Assembly (NCBI RefSeq): GCF_045629565.1
Contig: NZ_JAZQRL010000111.1
Coordinates: forward strand, 1-64,000
From: Arcticibacter sp045629565
GTDB lineage: Bacteria; Bacteroidota; Bacteroidia; Sphingobacteriales; Sphingobacteriaceae
Direction: 5' to 3'
DNA: 64,000 nt
Shown here: piece by piece, positions 1 through 7,623 of the stretch
Layout of the letters: each line of letters begins with the position of its first letter
Position numbering within the stretch: the first letter of the stretch is position 1
Notes under the pieces: model-generated
Seen by the model: the letters and a program-made list of their open reading frames with translations, nothing else
Database searches by the model: none
What the model was told of the DNA's origin: nothing
Program-made: the position numbers and the translations under genes

Positions 1-144
1 ATTAAAGAAACCATTAAAAAAGACCTTCCTAAAGGATTTCAGACTTCAGAGTTTGTACTGGAGCACGGCTTCCTCGACTTCATCGTAGACCGGAGAGAAA
101 TGAAAAGCAAAATCTCCAACTTCATTTCACTGATGAATAACTAA
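1..144 (+). CDS. accD: Acetyl-CoA carboxylase carboxyltransferase beta subunit, C-terminal fragment
   Basis: Only the last 47 codons are in the window; the reading frame is open from base 1 and stops with TAA at 142-144. The tail reads KGFQTSEFVLEHGFLDFIVD, which matches the conserved C-terminus of AccD (the ...GFQ.SEFL.EHG..D.IV.R motif). AccD forms the carboxyltransferase part of acetyl-CoA carboxylase with AccA, making malonyl-CoA for fatty acid synthesis in the cytoplasm. A strong hairpin terminator follows within 40 bases, so this is the end of its transcript. The gene is truncated by the window edge and not broken. Confidence 0.85.
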   Translation: MKETIKKDLPKGFQTSEFVLEHGFLDFIVDRREMKSKISNFISLMNN

Positions 145-180
145 CGTATCCATGCGGGCAGACGCCTGCTGCTACACCGA

Positions 181-216
181 AACGCCCCGTCTGCAACATG
201 CAAACGGGGCGTTTTA
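181..216 (+). terminator. Rho-independent terminator after accD
   Basis: A perfect 10-bp stem (AACGCCCCGT at 181-190 with ACGGGGCGTT at 204-213), a 13-base loop and a short T run on the + strand. It lies between convergent genes (accD and the Asp-rich gene). The reverse-strand side has only TTT after the stem, so termination in that direction would be weaker. Confidence 0.8.
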
Positions 217-230
217 GTGAAACAAAACGC

Positions 231-671
231 TTAAAGATCACCTCCGGACCCGGTTCCTGGCTCATGGCCTACAATGGGATCTGACCTTCTGGATTCCAAC
301 CGGGACGAAAATCCCGTGTCAGGCGAATTAAGATGCTGAGGGGCATTGCTTGCAGTGGTCGGCTCATCATCATCGTCTAAAACGATATCTTCCTCATCAT
401 CATCATCGTCCAGAATAATGTCATCGTCATCAGCAAAGTCATCATCCTCCGTGAGGTCATCGTCTGCAATCAGATCATCGTCGTCATCATCAGGATCCAT
501 ATCACGTGCAACGATATCATCATCTTCATCGTCATCTATTTCATCAACGTCGAGATCAAAGTCGCTGTCATCTTCATCATCAAGAGGTGTTATATCATCT
601 TCGTCTTGAGGGCCGGAATAGGTTTCCGCTATTCGCTCTCTTTCCTGATACTTTTCTTCAAATAGTTCCAT
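231..671 (-). CDS. Extremely aspartate-rich small protein, function unknown
   Basis: 146 residues. The first 20 or so residues form a charged, probably helical segment (MELFEEKYQERERIAETYSG). Residues ~23-103 are almost a polymer of Asp with scattered Glu, Ile and Leu (by eye 48 Asp in all, with runs of up to six). The tail is polar and Gly/Ser-rich. No signal peptide, membrane segment or recognisable domain is visible; it should be an intrinsically disordered, very acidic cytoplasmic protein. The DNA is a run of GAT/GAC codons, so this stretch is prone to replication slippage. It lies 95 bases downstream of the cysteine desulfurase gene on the same strand and may be cotranscribed. Calcium or cation binding, or nucleic acid mimicry, would be guesses. 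The Ser-rich frame on the opposite strand is its shadow. Confidence 0.7.
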   Translation of the reverse strand: MELFEEKYQERERIAETYSGPQDEDDITPLDDEDDSDFDLDVDEIDDDEDDDIVARDMDPDDDDDDLIADDDLTEDDDFADDDDIILDDDDDEEDIVLDDDDEPTTASNAPQHLNSPDTGFSSRLESRRSDPIVGHEPGTGSGGDL

Positions 672-766
672 ACATCAATCAGTTTAAAGGTTTAACACCC
701 TTACTAACAAACGCATACAGGTACATTGTTTGAGGAAATAAGAAATATTACATTAGCCCCACGATA

Positions 767-1891
767 TTAAACGGCCAGGGCTTCCTTCAACTTCGCTATG
801 GTGAAATCAATTTCTTCTCTTGTAGTGAACTTACTGAAGGAGAATCGGATCGCTGGCCTGTCCGGACTTGCCCCGATGGCTTCCAACACATGCGAGCCGA
901 TGTTCGTACCCGAACTGCAGGCACTGCCGCCCGAAACTGATATACCCGAAATATCTAAATTAAACAACAGCATATCAGCCATTTCCATCTCCGGAAAAGA
1001 TGCATTCAACACCGTGTACAGGCTCAAAGAAGGATCCGTTTCACCGTTGAAACTAACACCCTGTATGGTCTCCAGCTGTTCTTTCATATAAGACTTGATA
1101 CCCTGAATGTGCTGATGATGCTCATCCATATCCCTGTATGCAATCTCCAGGGCCTTAGCCATGCCGACAATGCCATAGATGTTTTCCGTGCCGCCACGCA
1201 TATTCCGCTCCTGGGCACCACCGCTAATCATCGGAGCAATCTTCACCTGATGGTTGATATATAAAAATCCGGTTCCCTTTGGTCCGTGAAGTTTATGCGC
1301 CGCACATACCAGAAAATGCACTTTCAGCTTCTGAACATCATGAGGATAATGCCCCATCGTTTGGACCGTGTCACAATGAAACAATGCACCGTGCCTTTCA
1401 CATATCTCCCCTACCGCCTCGATATCCGTCAGCGTACCCAGCTCATTATTCGCGTGCATAAGCGACACCAAGCTCTTTTCCTGCGCGATAAGCTCCTCCA
1501 GGTGAGCGAGGTCAACATTTCCCTTACTGTCAATGTTCACATAGCTTAGCCGGATCTGCCCCTGCTTCTCCAGGTCCTCCAACGTGTGCAATACCGCATG
1601 ATGCTCAGTCCTTGCCGTCACCGCATGCTTAATGCCATAGCTGGCAATTCCCGACCGGATAGCCGTATTATCTGCTTCCGTGCCGCCGGAAGTAAAAAAA
1701 ATCTCCGAAGGTGCCGCATGCAGCAAACCTGCAACTGTTTTCCGCGACTTCTCCAATAGCGATCTCGCCTCCCTGCCATGACCATGAATTGATGATGGAT
1801 TGCCAAAACAGTTTTCCATCACCGAAGTCATCTCCTTCAACACTTCCGTATCAAGAGGAGTGGTCGCGGCATTATCTAAATACACCCGCAT
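767..1891 (-). CDS. Cysteine desulfurase (NifS/IscS family, PLP-dependent)
   Basis: 374 residues, the usual length for the family. It removes sulfur from L-cysteine as an enzyme persulfide for Fe-S cluster assembly or tRNA thiolation. The N-terminal YLDNAATTPLD motif, the TEADN element, the PLP-binding lysine in CAAHKLHGPKG (K200) and the catalytic-cysteine loop SGGSACSSGT are all present, so it should be active. The PLP-contacting stretch reads CDTVQTMG where DAVQ..G is common. It follows glmM on the same strand with a 13-base gap, so the two are probably cotranscribed. Whether it is the IscS-type housekeeping enzyme or a NifS paralogue cannot be decided, because no iscU, nifU or mnmA is beside it. 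Confidence 0.92.
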   Translation of the reverse strand: MRVYLDNAATTPLDTEVLKEMTSVMENCFGNPSSIHGHGREARSLLEKSRKTVAGLLHAAPSEIFFTSGGTEADNTAIRSGIASYGIKHAVTARTEHHAVLHTLEDLEKQGQIRLSYVNIDSKGNVDLAHLEELIAQEKSLVSLMHANNELGTLTDIEAVGEICERHGALFHCDTVQTMGHYPHDVQKLKVHFLVCAAHKLHGPKGTGFLYINHQVKIAPMISGGAQERNMRGGTENIYGIVGMAKALEIAYRDMDEHHQHIQGIKSYMKEQLETIQGVSFNGETDPSLSLYTVLNASFPEMEMADMLLFNLDISGISVSGGSACSSGTNIGSHVLEAIGASPDRPAIRFSFSKFTTREEIDFTIAKLKEALAV

Positions 1892-1904
1892 TACATCCTA
1901 TTAA

Positions 1905-3293
1905 TTAAGCTCCTAAAATTGTATTCATATCTGCAATCAACCTGGTTGCCAAGGCGTTTGCATTTTCTTCCGACGTCGATTCAGAATATATCCTGATAAT
2001 CGGTTCAGTATTTGATTTTCTCAAATGCACCCATTCATTATCAAATTCGATCTTCAAACCATCTATGGTCGAATGAGGCTGATCGATATACTTATCCTGT
2101 ACCTGCTTCAACAACGCATCAATGTCCATACCTTCTCTAAGCGTCATCTTATTCTTGGAGATGAAGTAGTTGGGATAAGAAGCACGCAACTGAGACACTT
2201 TTTGACCAGATTCAGCCAGATGAGTCAGAAATAAAGCGATTCCAACAAGAGCATCCCTGCCATAGTGCAATTCAGGGAAGATCACTCCACCATTACCTTC
2301 ACCGCCTATAATCGCATTAGTCTCCTTCATCTTGTTCACCACATTCACCTCGCCCACTGCAGCCGCCTGGTAGGTAAAACCAGCCCTTTCAGTCACATCC
2401 CGCAATGCTCTCGTCGAAGAAAGATTCGATACCGTATTACCTCCCTGCTTCTTCAAAACAAAGTCTGAAACCGCTACCAGCGTGTACTCTTCTCCAAATA
2501 CAGAGCCGTCTTCACAGATAAAGCACAGGCGATCCACGTCCGGATCAACCGCAATACCCAGATCGGCACGTTTTGCCACTACCTCCTGCGAAAGCGCTAC
2601 CAGGTTTTCAGGCAGAGGTTCAGGGTTATGAGGAAAATGGCCGTCAGGGGTACAATACAACTCATGGATCGTCTGGACGCCTAAAGCTCTCAATAAAGCC
2701 GGCACGAAGATACCACCCGAAGAGTTAACACAGTCAATCGCAATCTTAAACTGCGCCTTTCTGATCAGCTCCACATTCACCAGAGGCAAAGCAAGAATCA
2801 GATCAATATGCTTTTGCATATAACTGTTATCCATCGTGATGGTTCCCAAACAGTCTACTTCCGAAAACTCAAGATCATCCATCGTCTCCGCCAGCTCGAG
2901 AACCTCCTTACCTTCGATATCATTGATAAACTCGCCCGAAGCATTAAGAAGTTTCAGTGCGTTCCACTGTTTCGGGTTATGGCTCGCCGTAATGATAATA
3001 CCACCACCGGCACGTTCTAAAGGCACCGCAACCTCAACAGTAGGCGTAGTAGAAAGCCCCAGATCAATAACATCCATCCCGATACTTTGCAGGGTGCCGG
3101 CAATGAGGTTACGAACCATTTCACCGGAAATACGCGCGTCCCTGCCAATAACAATCTTGTTCTTTCCGGTCTTCGCAGCTATCCACTTGCCATAAGCCGC
3201 CGTAAACTTCAATATATCTACAGGGGTTAGACCATCTCCGGATTTACCGCCGATAGTACCTCTGATTCCTGAAATTGATTTTATAAGAGTCAC
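1905..3293 (-). CDS. glmM: Phosphoglucosamine mutase family protein
   Basis: 462 residues of the alpha-D-phosphohexomutase superfamily. The phosphoserine loop TASHNPKQWNALKLLN (domain 1), the Mg2+ loop DPDVDRLCF (domain 2), the sugar-binding GEGNGGVIFP loop (domain 3) and the phosphate-binding RKSNTEPIIRIYSES loop (domain 4) are all present. GlmM converts glucosamine-6-phosphate to glucosamine-1-phosphate for UDP-GlcNAc and peptidoglycan synthesis. The EGNGG form of the third loop favours GlmM over phosphomannomutase. The start is GTG at 3293, which fits the N-terminus MTLIKSISGIRGTIGG. It is divergent from the methyltransferase gene and cotranscribed with the downstream cysteine desulfurase. 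Confidence 0.88.
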   Translation of the reverse strand: MTLIKSISGIRGTIGGKSGDGLTPVDILKFTAAYGKWIAAKTGKNKIVIGRDARISGEMVRNLIAGTLQSIGMDVIDLGLSTTPTVEVAVPLERAGGGIIITASHNPKQWNALKLLNASGEFINDIEGKEVLELAETMDDLEFSEVDCLGTITMDNSYMQKHIDLILALPLVNVELIRKAQFKIAIDCVNSSGGIFVPALLRALGVQTIHELYCTPDGHFPHNPEPLPENLVALSQEVVAKRADLGIAVDPDVDRLCFICEDGSVFGEEYTLVAVSDFVLKKQGGNTVSNLSSTRALRDVTERAGFTYQAAAVGEVNVVNKMKETNAIIGGEGNGGVIFPELHYGRDALVGIALFLTHLAESGQKVSQLRASYPNYFISKNKMTLREGMDIDALLKQVQDKYIDQPHSTIDGLKIEFDNEWVHLRKSNTEPIIRIYSESTSEENANALATRLIADMNTILGA

Positions 3294-3394
3294 GTTTAGA
3301 TTTTTATATGAGCGTCAAAAATAAGAATAAAACAGTTAAATCATCTTACCTATACCTGTGTCCGTTTTGCCTTCCAACGCGTCTTTTACTATGG

Positions 3395-3428
3395 TTGTTA
3401 AAGGGAGATAAAAAAATATGTAAGTTTG
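3395..3428 (+). promoter_or_regulatory. Bacteroidota-type promoter for the methyltransferase operon
   Basis: A TAAGTTTG box at 3421-3428 matches the TAnnTTTG -7 consensus of Bacteroidota sigma-ABfr. A TTG at 3395-3397, 23 bases upstream, could serve as the -33 element. The box is about 20 bases before the ATG at 3450, so the mRNA would have a very short leader. Confidence 0.55.
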
Positions 3429-3449
3429 CAACTTTGTAAATTCTACGAT

Positions 3450-4187
3450 ATGCCCGACAAATGGTATCAGAGCTGGTTTAACTCGCCATACTATCACATT
3501 CTATACAGTCAGCACAATGATTCTGAGGCCGAGTTTTTTATCGATAACCTTTGTTTGCGACTGAAGCCTGCTCCCAATGCCCGGATCCTCGATATTGCAA
3601 GCGGCAGAGGCAGGCATTCCATCTACCTCAATAAAAAAGGTTTTGATGTTACAGGCATTGACCTATCGCACTCCAATATTACTTATGCCAAGCACTATGA
3701 AAATGAAACACTTCATTTTTACGAGCATGACATGCGGCACCTGCTATACATCAACTATTTCGACGTCGCGCTGAACCTTTTCACAAGCTTTGGCTACTTT
3801 GAATCAGAGAGCGATCACGTTAAGGCCCTTCAGGCATTCCGTAAATCACTCAAACCAGAGGGCTTGCTTGTTCTTGATTATTTCAACAGCAGCAAAATTT
3901 TAAGCCACCTCACCAATAAGGCGACCAGGAAAGTGAGCGGCATAGACTTTCATATAACTAAGCACGTAAGTAACGGCAAAGTCATCAAAACCATTAACTT
4001 TGAAGACAAGGGCCATCATTATGAGTACAAGGAAGAAGTCGTCGCTTTTTCACTCACCGACTTCGAAAAAATATTTAAGCTAAGCGGCTTTGAAATAATC
4101 CATTACTACGGGGACTATTCACTGTCAGAATACGAAGAGACAACATCCGACAGATTAATATTTATTTGCAAAAAAGCAGATGATTGA
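3450..4187 (+). CDS. Class I SAM-dependent methyltransferase
   Basis: 245 residues from ATG 3450. An upstream TTG at 3426 is in frame but overlaps the -7 box, so the ATG is preferred. The Rossmann core is clear: motif I reads ILDIASGRGRHS, followed by the acidic end of beta-2 (VTGIDLS) and later segments LNLFTSFGYF and GLLVLDYFNS. It resembles small-molecule methyltransferases of the UbiE/Methyltransf_25 type; the substrate cannot be named. It opens a three-gene forward unit and overlaps the next start by 8 bases, so it is translationally coupled to the PAP2 phosphatase and ZIP transporter genes. No signal peptide, so it is cytoplasmic. Confidence 0.85.
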   Translation: MPDKWYQSWFNSPYYHILYSQHNDSEAEFFIDNLCLRLKPAPNARILDIASGRGRHSIYLNKKGFDVTGIDLSHSNITYAKHYENETLHFYEHDMRHLLYINYFDVALNLFTSFGYFESESDHVKALQAFRKSLKPEGLLVLDYFNSSKILSHLTNKATRKVSGIDFHITKHVSNGKVIKTINFEDKGHHYEYKEEVVAFSLTDFEKIFKLSGFEIIHYYGDYSLSEYEETTSDRLIFICKKADD

Positions 4188-4761
4188 CCAGCTAATGCAA
4201 CTTGACCACCAGGCCTTTCTCGGGATCAACCAAGGGCTTGCCAATCCATTTTTCGATTGGATCATGCCCCTGCTCCGGAACAGATTCTTTTGGATCCCGC
4301 TCTATTTCTTTCTGATCGTCTTTCTCGCAAGACATTATAGAAAGTTCGGGTGGATATGCATCATTTTTCTGCTAATCACCTTTGCGATAAGCGACTTCGT
4401 AAGCGCATCGATGATCAAACCTATTTTCGAGAGGCTGAGACCTTGCAATGAGATAGGTTTCAGAGAAGAGATTCGTTCCCTGGTACACTGCGGAAGCGGG
4501 TTTAGCTTTCCCTCCTCGCATGCAACCAACCATTTCGCCATCGGCGTCTTTCTCATCGTAGTCTTTTCTCACCGCTGGAAACCCATAACGATCCTGGCTC
4601 TGGGATGGGCCTTCAGCATCTCATTTGCCCAGGTATACGTAGGCGTACACTTTCCCGTAGACGTAACCGTTGGCGCCCTGTTGGGATCACTGGTCGGCTA
4701 CGTCGTTGGCTCTACCTTCCTCACCCTTTATATGAAACAAATATGGAATACTGGAAGCTGA
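4180..4761 (+). CDS. PAP2-family membrane phosphatase (undecaprenyl-diphosphatase or lipid phosphatase type)
   Basis: 193 residues with several hydrophobic helices. The three PAP2 signature motifs are complete: KPIFERLRP, FSFPSSHATNHF (PSGH-like motif with catalytic His) and SFAQVYVGVHFPVDV (second catalytic His and the Asp). Such enzymes remove phosphate from isoprenoid or lipid pyrophosphates at the periplasmic face of the inner membrane; recycling of undecaprenyl pyrophosphate is the likeliest role. It overlaps the methyltransferase stop by 8 bases and the ZIP start by 19, so the three genes form one translationally coupled unit. Confidence 0.9.
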   Translation: MIDQLMQLDHQAFLGINQGLANPFFDWIMPLLRNRFFWIPLYFFLIVFLARHYRKFGWICIIFLLITFAISDFVSASMIKPIFERLRPCNEIGFREEIRSLVHCGSGFSFPSSHATNHFAIGVFLIVVFSHRWKPITILALGWAFSISFAQVYVGVHFPVDVTVGALLGSLVGYVVGSTFLTLYMKQIWNTGS

Positions 4762-5462
4762 TAGTCCTCTTTGCCAGCTGTTTCCTGGGAGGAATGAGCA
4801 TTTTCTTTTTTAAAAAAGAGAACACCAAAAGCATTAAGCTCCTACTATCTTTTAGCGGAGCATATCTGTTTGCCATTACCGTCTTACACCTCATTCCGGA
4901 AGTATACGAGACGCACGACCATAACATCGGCCTGTATATACTCGGCGGATTTCTGTTTCAGATCATGCTCGAGCAGTTCTCAGATGGTATCGAACACGGT
5001 CACGTGCATAACGCTGGTCACAGCCACCATCATTTTCCTTACGGAATCATCATCAGTCTCTGCCTTCACGCCTTTCTGGAGGGTATGCCGCTCACACAAG
5101 GGCATCAAAACGAACTGTTGTTTGGCATTGCCCTGCACCACATTCCCGCGGCCTTCGCCCTTGCAAGCGTGTTGGTGCAGAACAAGATCAGCAAAAACAT
5201 GATCATCGCCATGATCGTCTTGTTTTCACTGATGTCTCCCTTCGGATACATCCTGAGCAACGGGCTCAGCAACGGCTCCATCGGCAATATCGATGCCTAC
5301 TTCGACCGAATAATGGCTGTGGTCATCGGAATATTTCTGCATATTTCCACCACTATTCTCTTCGAATCAAGCGTCGATCATCATTTCAACAAAAAGAAAC
5401 TGCTCGCTGTATTGGCCGGCACCGCTATCGCCCTAACAGGCTTTTTTATGCACAGCCACTAG
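4743..5462 (+). CDS. ZIP-family divalent metal transporter
   Basis: 239 residues from ATG 4743; a longer frame open from 4605 lacks hydrophobic sequence and lies inside the PAP2 gene, so the internal start is chosen. It has about eight membrane segments, a His-rich cytoplasmic loop (HGHVHNAGHSHHH, typical of ZIP loop 3-4), and the metal-site helices LCLHAFLEGMPL and IALHHIPAAFAL, which match the conserved H..xEG and H..PE-like ZIP signatures. In the second the usual Glu after HHIP is Ala. It likely imports zinc or a similar divalent cation. It converges on the MarR gene with only 5 bases between the stops. Confidence 0.88.
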   Translation: MEYWKLIVLFASCFLGGMSIFFFKKENTKSIKLLLSFSGAYLFAITVLHLIPEVYETHDHNIGLYILGGFLFQIMLEQFSDGIEHGHVHNAGHSHHHFPYGIIISLCLHAFLEGMPLTQGHQNELLFGIALHHIPAAFALASVLVQNKISKNMIIAMIVLFSLMSPFGYILSNGLSNGSIGNIDAYFDRIMAVVIGIFLHISTTILFESSVDHHFNKKKLLAVLAGTAIALTGFFMHSH

Positions 5463-5467
5463 CAAGA

Positions 5468-5917
5468 CTATCCTCGCAGCTTATCCAGCAATACATTAAG
5501 CTGCCTGGCTTCATCCTCTGTAAGGTTGTTTTTGAGAATGTCTACAGGTGTCACCACCGGATCCAGATACGCAAGCACATCGAGTCCTTTTTGGGTAATT
5601 AGGATATCTACAGCTCTCCGGTCCACTGCGTTCACGGTACGTGTTACCAGCTCTTTCTGCACAAGCCTTTCCACTATACGAGATGCATCAGACATTTTAT
5701 CGAGCATACGCTCCTTAAGCAGGTTGATGGTTGAAGGGTTTGGAAACTGTCCACGCAGTATCCGTAAAAGGTTATATTGTTGCAGTGTTACTTGTTCAGT
5801 ACTCAGGCGCTCTTTTACCAGCCCCGTAACCCAGCTATAAGAATAAATCATATTGACTACCAGCTTGTGATAATCATTCTTAAATCTTACCTGATGGATT
5901 TCCTTCTCTAATTCCAT
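5468..5917 (-). CDS. MarR-family winged-helix transcriptional regulator
   Basis: 149 residues, the normal MarR length. The winged-helix core is visible: STEQVTLQQYNLLRILRG, then LLKERMLDKMSDASRIVERLV (recognition helix region) and the wing LVTRTVNAVDRRAVDILITQKG with the DRR motif. N- and C-terminal helices would form the dimer interface. MarR proteins usually repress nearby genes and are released by small ligands or oxidation; no cysteine is present, so ligand release is more likely. It is last in the reverse run and its start overlaps the upstream DUF5522 gene by 38 bases. Confidence 0.88.
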   Translation of the reverse strand: MELEKEIHQVRFKNDYHKLVVNMIYSYSWVTGLVKERLSTEQVTLQQYNLLRILRGQFPNPSTINLLKERMLDKMSDASRIVERLVQKELVTRTVNAVDRRAVDILITQKGLDVLAYLDPVVTPVDILKNNLTEDEARQLNVLLDKLRG

Positions 5918-6086
5918 TTGTATTCAAATTAACGGTTAATCTTTCTTCTTTATCTGATTGTCCGTAATTCCATGGGCAGTTTAAACAACTATTTTCACAG
6001 CAATATCCCCGCTTCTGGTGATAATCAGCCGTGAAAACCATGTACCCTTCTTCATTAAAATAATAGTCTTTGTGCTCTTCCAGCAT
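5880..6086 (-). CDS. Small cysteine-rich DUF5522-like protein
   Basis: 68 residues. The core YHQKRGYCCENSCLNCPW resembles the DUF5522 family signature (a CC..GC..CPY-type cluster), suggesting a bound metal or Fe-S centre, though no function is established. The second half (DKEERLTVNLNTNGIREG) shows no conserved pattern and is encoded by the region overlapping the MarR start. Its ATG at 6084-6086 abuts the stop of the upstream MBL-fold gene, so translation is coupled. Confidence that it is a real gene rests on the cysteine motif and the position. Confidence 0.7.
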   Translation of the reverse strand: MLEEHKDYYFNEEGYMVFTADYHQKRGYCCENSCLNCPWNYGQSDKEERLTVNLNTNGIREGNPSGKI

Positions 6087-7027
6087 CAGACTAATAATTT
6101 AACCGGCATCACACCAGCAAAATGCTGTCTCAAGTGTTCACCGTCCCCGTGAAGAGTCCATACTTCTAAAGGCTTTACAGCCTCTATATATTTCAAAATA
6201 TCATTCCAGTCCGCATGATCGGATATATAGATCGAAAGATCATTCTGAGCCTGCAAACGCTTCCAGCCCGAAGCGAAAGCTCTCAATACTCCCTTAGCTC
6301 TGAAATAACAGTCAAATGTAAGAGGAGGAACAATATAAACAAACCCCTTATCAGGGTATTTCATCAATTTCCGGTTATATGGAGCGTAATTGCCCGGATG
6401 GAAACCGAAATCTTCATACAATTTCGTAATGCCCACCATGGAATGGTGCAAAAGGACCGAACGTTGCGGACAATGTTCCGTTATCAGGTTGACGAGTCGC
6501 TGGCTTTTCCCAAGCGAATACGAGCCGAGTAATACATTATGACTGCTGGCATTAAGCTTTCTGATTTCTTCTATTGGATCGGGATGAAGTACCTCCGGAT
6601 TGGCAAAGGTTGTCTCCGTTATCAGCACATCTGCCTGCACCATATCAATCCGTTCACAGGTAGGATCTTCCTGCATCTTGATGTCGCCCGTATAAAGATA
6701 CCTCGTGCCCTCGTATTCCATCAGTATTTGAGCTGACCCCAGAATATGTCCGGCAGCAATCATGGTAATCTTTATCGCACCGATGTAAAAAGGCTGATGA
6801 AAATCTAAAGTCTTAAACTGTTTCGCCGCATTCTTTCTAAGTCTCAGCTGCATGATCGCCGCAGTAGCCTTGGTGCAGTAGACAAGTTCATTTCCCGCAC
6901 AGGCGTGATCTCCATGTGCATGGGTGATAACAGCCGTCTTTACGGGCAGTTTCGGGTCCAGGTAAAAATCCCCTGCCCGACAGTATAATCCCGACTCTGT
7001 AAAGGCCAGGAAGTCATTTATGATCAT
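6086..7027 (-). CDS. MBL-fold exonuclease-like protein (DNA ligase-associated/CPSF type)
   Basis: 313 residues of the metallo-beta-lactamase fold. The zinc-binding HAHGDHA motif, GHILGSAQIL, the acidic TGDIK and the C-terminal SDHADW region match the beta-CASP-like exonucleases annotated as DNA ligase-associated (TIGR04122-like). The N-terminus FTESGLYCRAGDFYLDPKLPV also fits that family. Such proteins process nucleic acid ends. No ATP-dependent ligase or Lhr helicase lies beside it here, so the usual partner association is not seen. It overlaps the coaE stop by 14 bases and abuts the DUF5522 gene, as expected inside an operon. Confidence 0.78.
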   Translation of the reverse strand: MIINDFLAFTESGLYCRAGDFYLDPKLPVKTAVITHAHGDHACAGNELVYCTKATAAIMQLRLRKNAAKQFKTLDFHQPFYIGAIKITMIAAGHILGSAQILMEYEGTRYLYTGDIKMQEDPTCERIDMVQADVLITETTFANPEVLHPDPIEEIRKLNASSHNVLLGSYSLGKSQRLVNLITEHCPQRSVLLHHSMVGITKLYEDFGFHPGNYAPYNRKLMKYPDKGFVYIVPPLTFDCYFRAKGVLRAFASGWKRLQAQNDLSIYISDHADWNDILKYIEAVKPLEVWTLHGDGEHLRQHFAGVMPVKLLV

Positions 7028-7619
7028 TATTTATTAATGCTAAATCAGTTATTTGGTGATGCAGGGCAAGCACCTGAGGTATGAGCGGCTTCGTCTCATC
7101 ATTCACAATCACGAAGCTCGCCAGTTTCTCCTTCTCTTCATCGCTCATCTGTTTGTCCATGCGTTTTATTACCTCCTCTTTGCCAATACCATCCCGCAAC
7201 ATTACCCTGGCTGTTCTGAGGTCAACCGGCGACTTAACTAATATCGTATAAGCACAATCCTTCGAAGATCCGCTTTCAAAAAGAATCGCCGCTTCCTTCA
7301 ACACATATAACCCCTCTTGAGCAAAAGACCACCTGTCGAAGTCACGAAAAACCGCTGGATGCACCAAACCATTCAACTGCTGGAGCCGTTCGGCATTATT
7401 GAAAACGATAGCTCCTAAAAATGCCCGGTTAAGCGTTTGTCCGCTATATGCCTCTCGGCCGAACACCGTCTTAATTCCATCGATCAGCTCAGGGTCAGTC
7501 TGCATCAGTATTTTGGCCCTTACATCAGCATAGTAAACGGAAACGCCTAAGAGCTCAAATAAGCGGCATACGGTAGTTTTTCCGCTACCTATACCACCGG
7601 TTATTCCAATTTTTAACAT
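7014..7619 (-). CDS. coaE: Dephospho-CoA kinase
   Basis: 201 residues. The P-loop GITGGIGSGKTTVCRLF at the N-terminus, the LADVRAK-like substrate segment (YYADVRAKIL), NRAFLGAIVF, LNGLVHP and the lid region RVMLRDGIGKEEVIKRMDKQ are the standard CoaE landmarks. It phosphorylates the 3'-OH of dephospho-CoA, the last step of coenzyme A synthesis, in the cytoplasm. It lies 4 bases after the YbbR-like gene and overlaps the MBL gene, in the conserved Bacteroidota order nusB-DUF1573-yajC-ybbR-coaE. Confidence 0.93.
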   Translation of the reverse strand: MLKIGITGGIGSGKTTVCRLFELLGVSVYYADVRAKILMQTDPELIDGIKTVFGREAYSGQTLNRAFLGAIVFNNAERLQQLNGLVHPAVFRDFDRWSFAQEGLYVLKEAAILFESGSSKDCAYTILVKSPVDLRTARVMLRDGIGKEEVIKRMDKQMSDEEKEKLASFVIVNDETKPLIPQVLALHHQITDLALINNDHK

Positions 7620-7623
7620 GCGG

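Noticed and set aside
346..609. A serine-rich reading frame on the + strand
   Set aside because: It is the complement of the GAT/GAC run of the Asp-rich gene; poly-Ser arises from TCA/TCG codons of the repeats and it has no independent support.
4605..4742. N-terminal extension of the ZIP transporter
   Set aside because: This stretch is an Arg-rich out-of-frame reading of the PAP2 gene; the ATG at 4743 gives the expected hydrophobic start.
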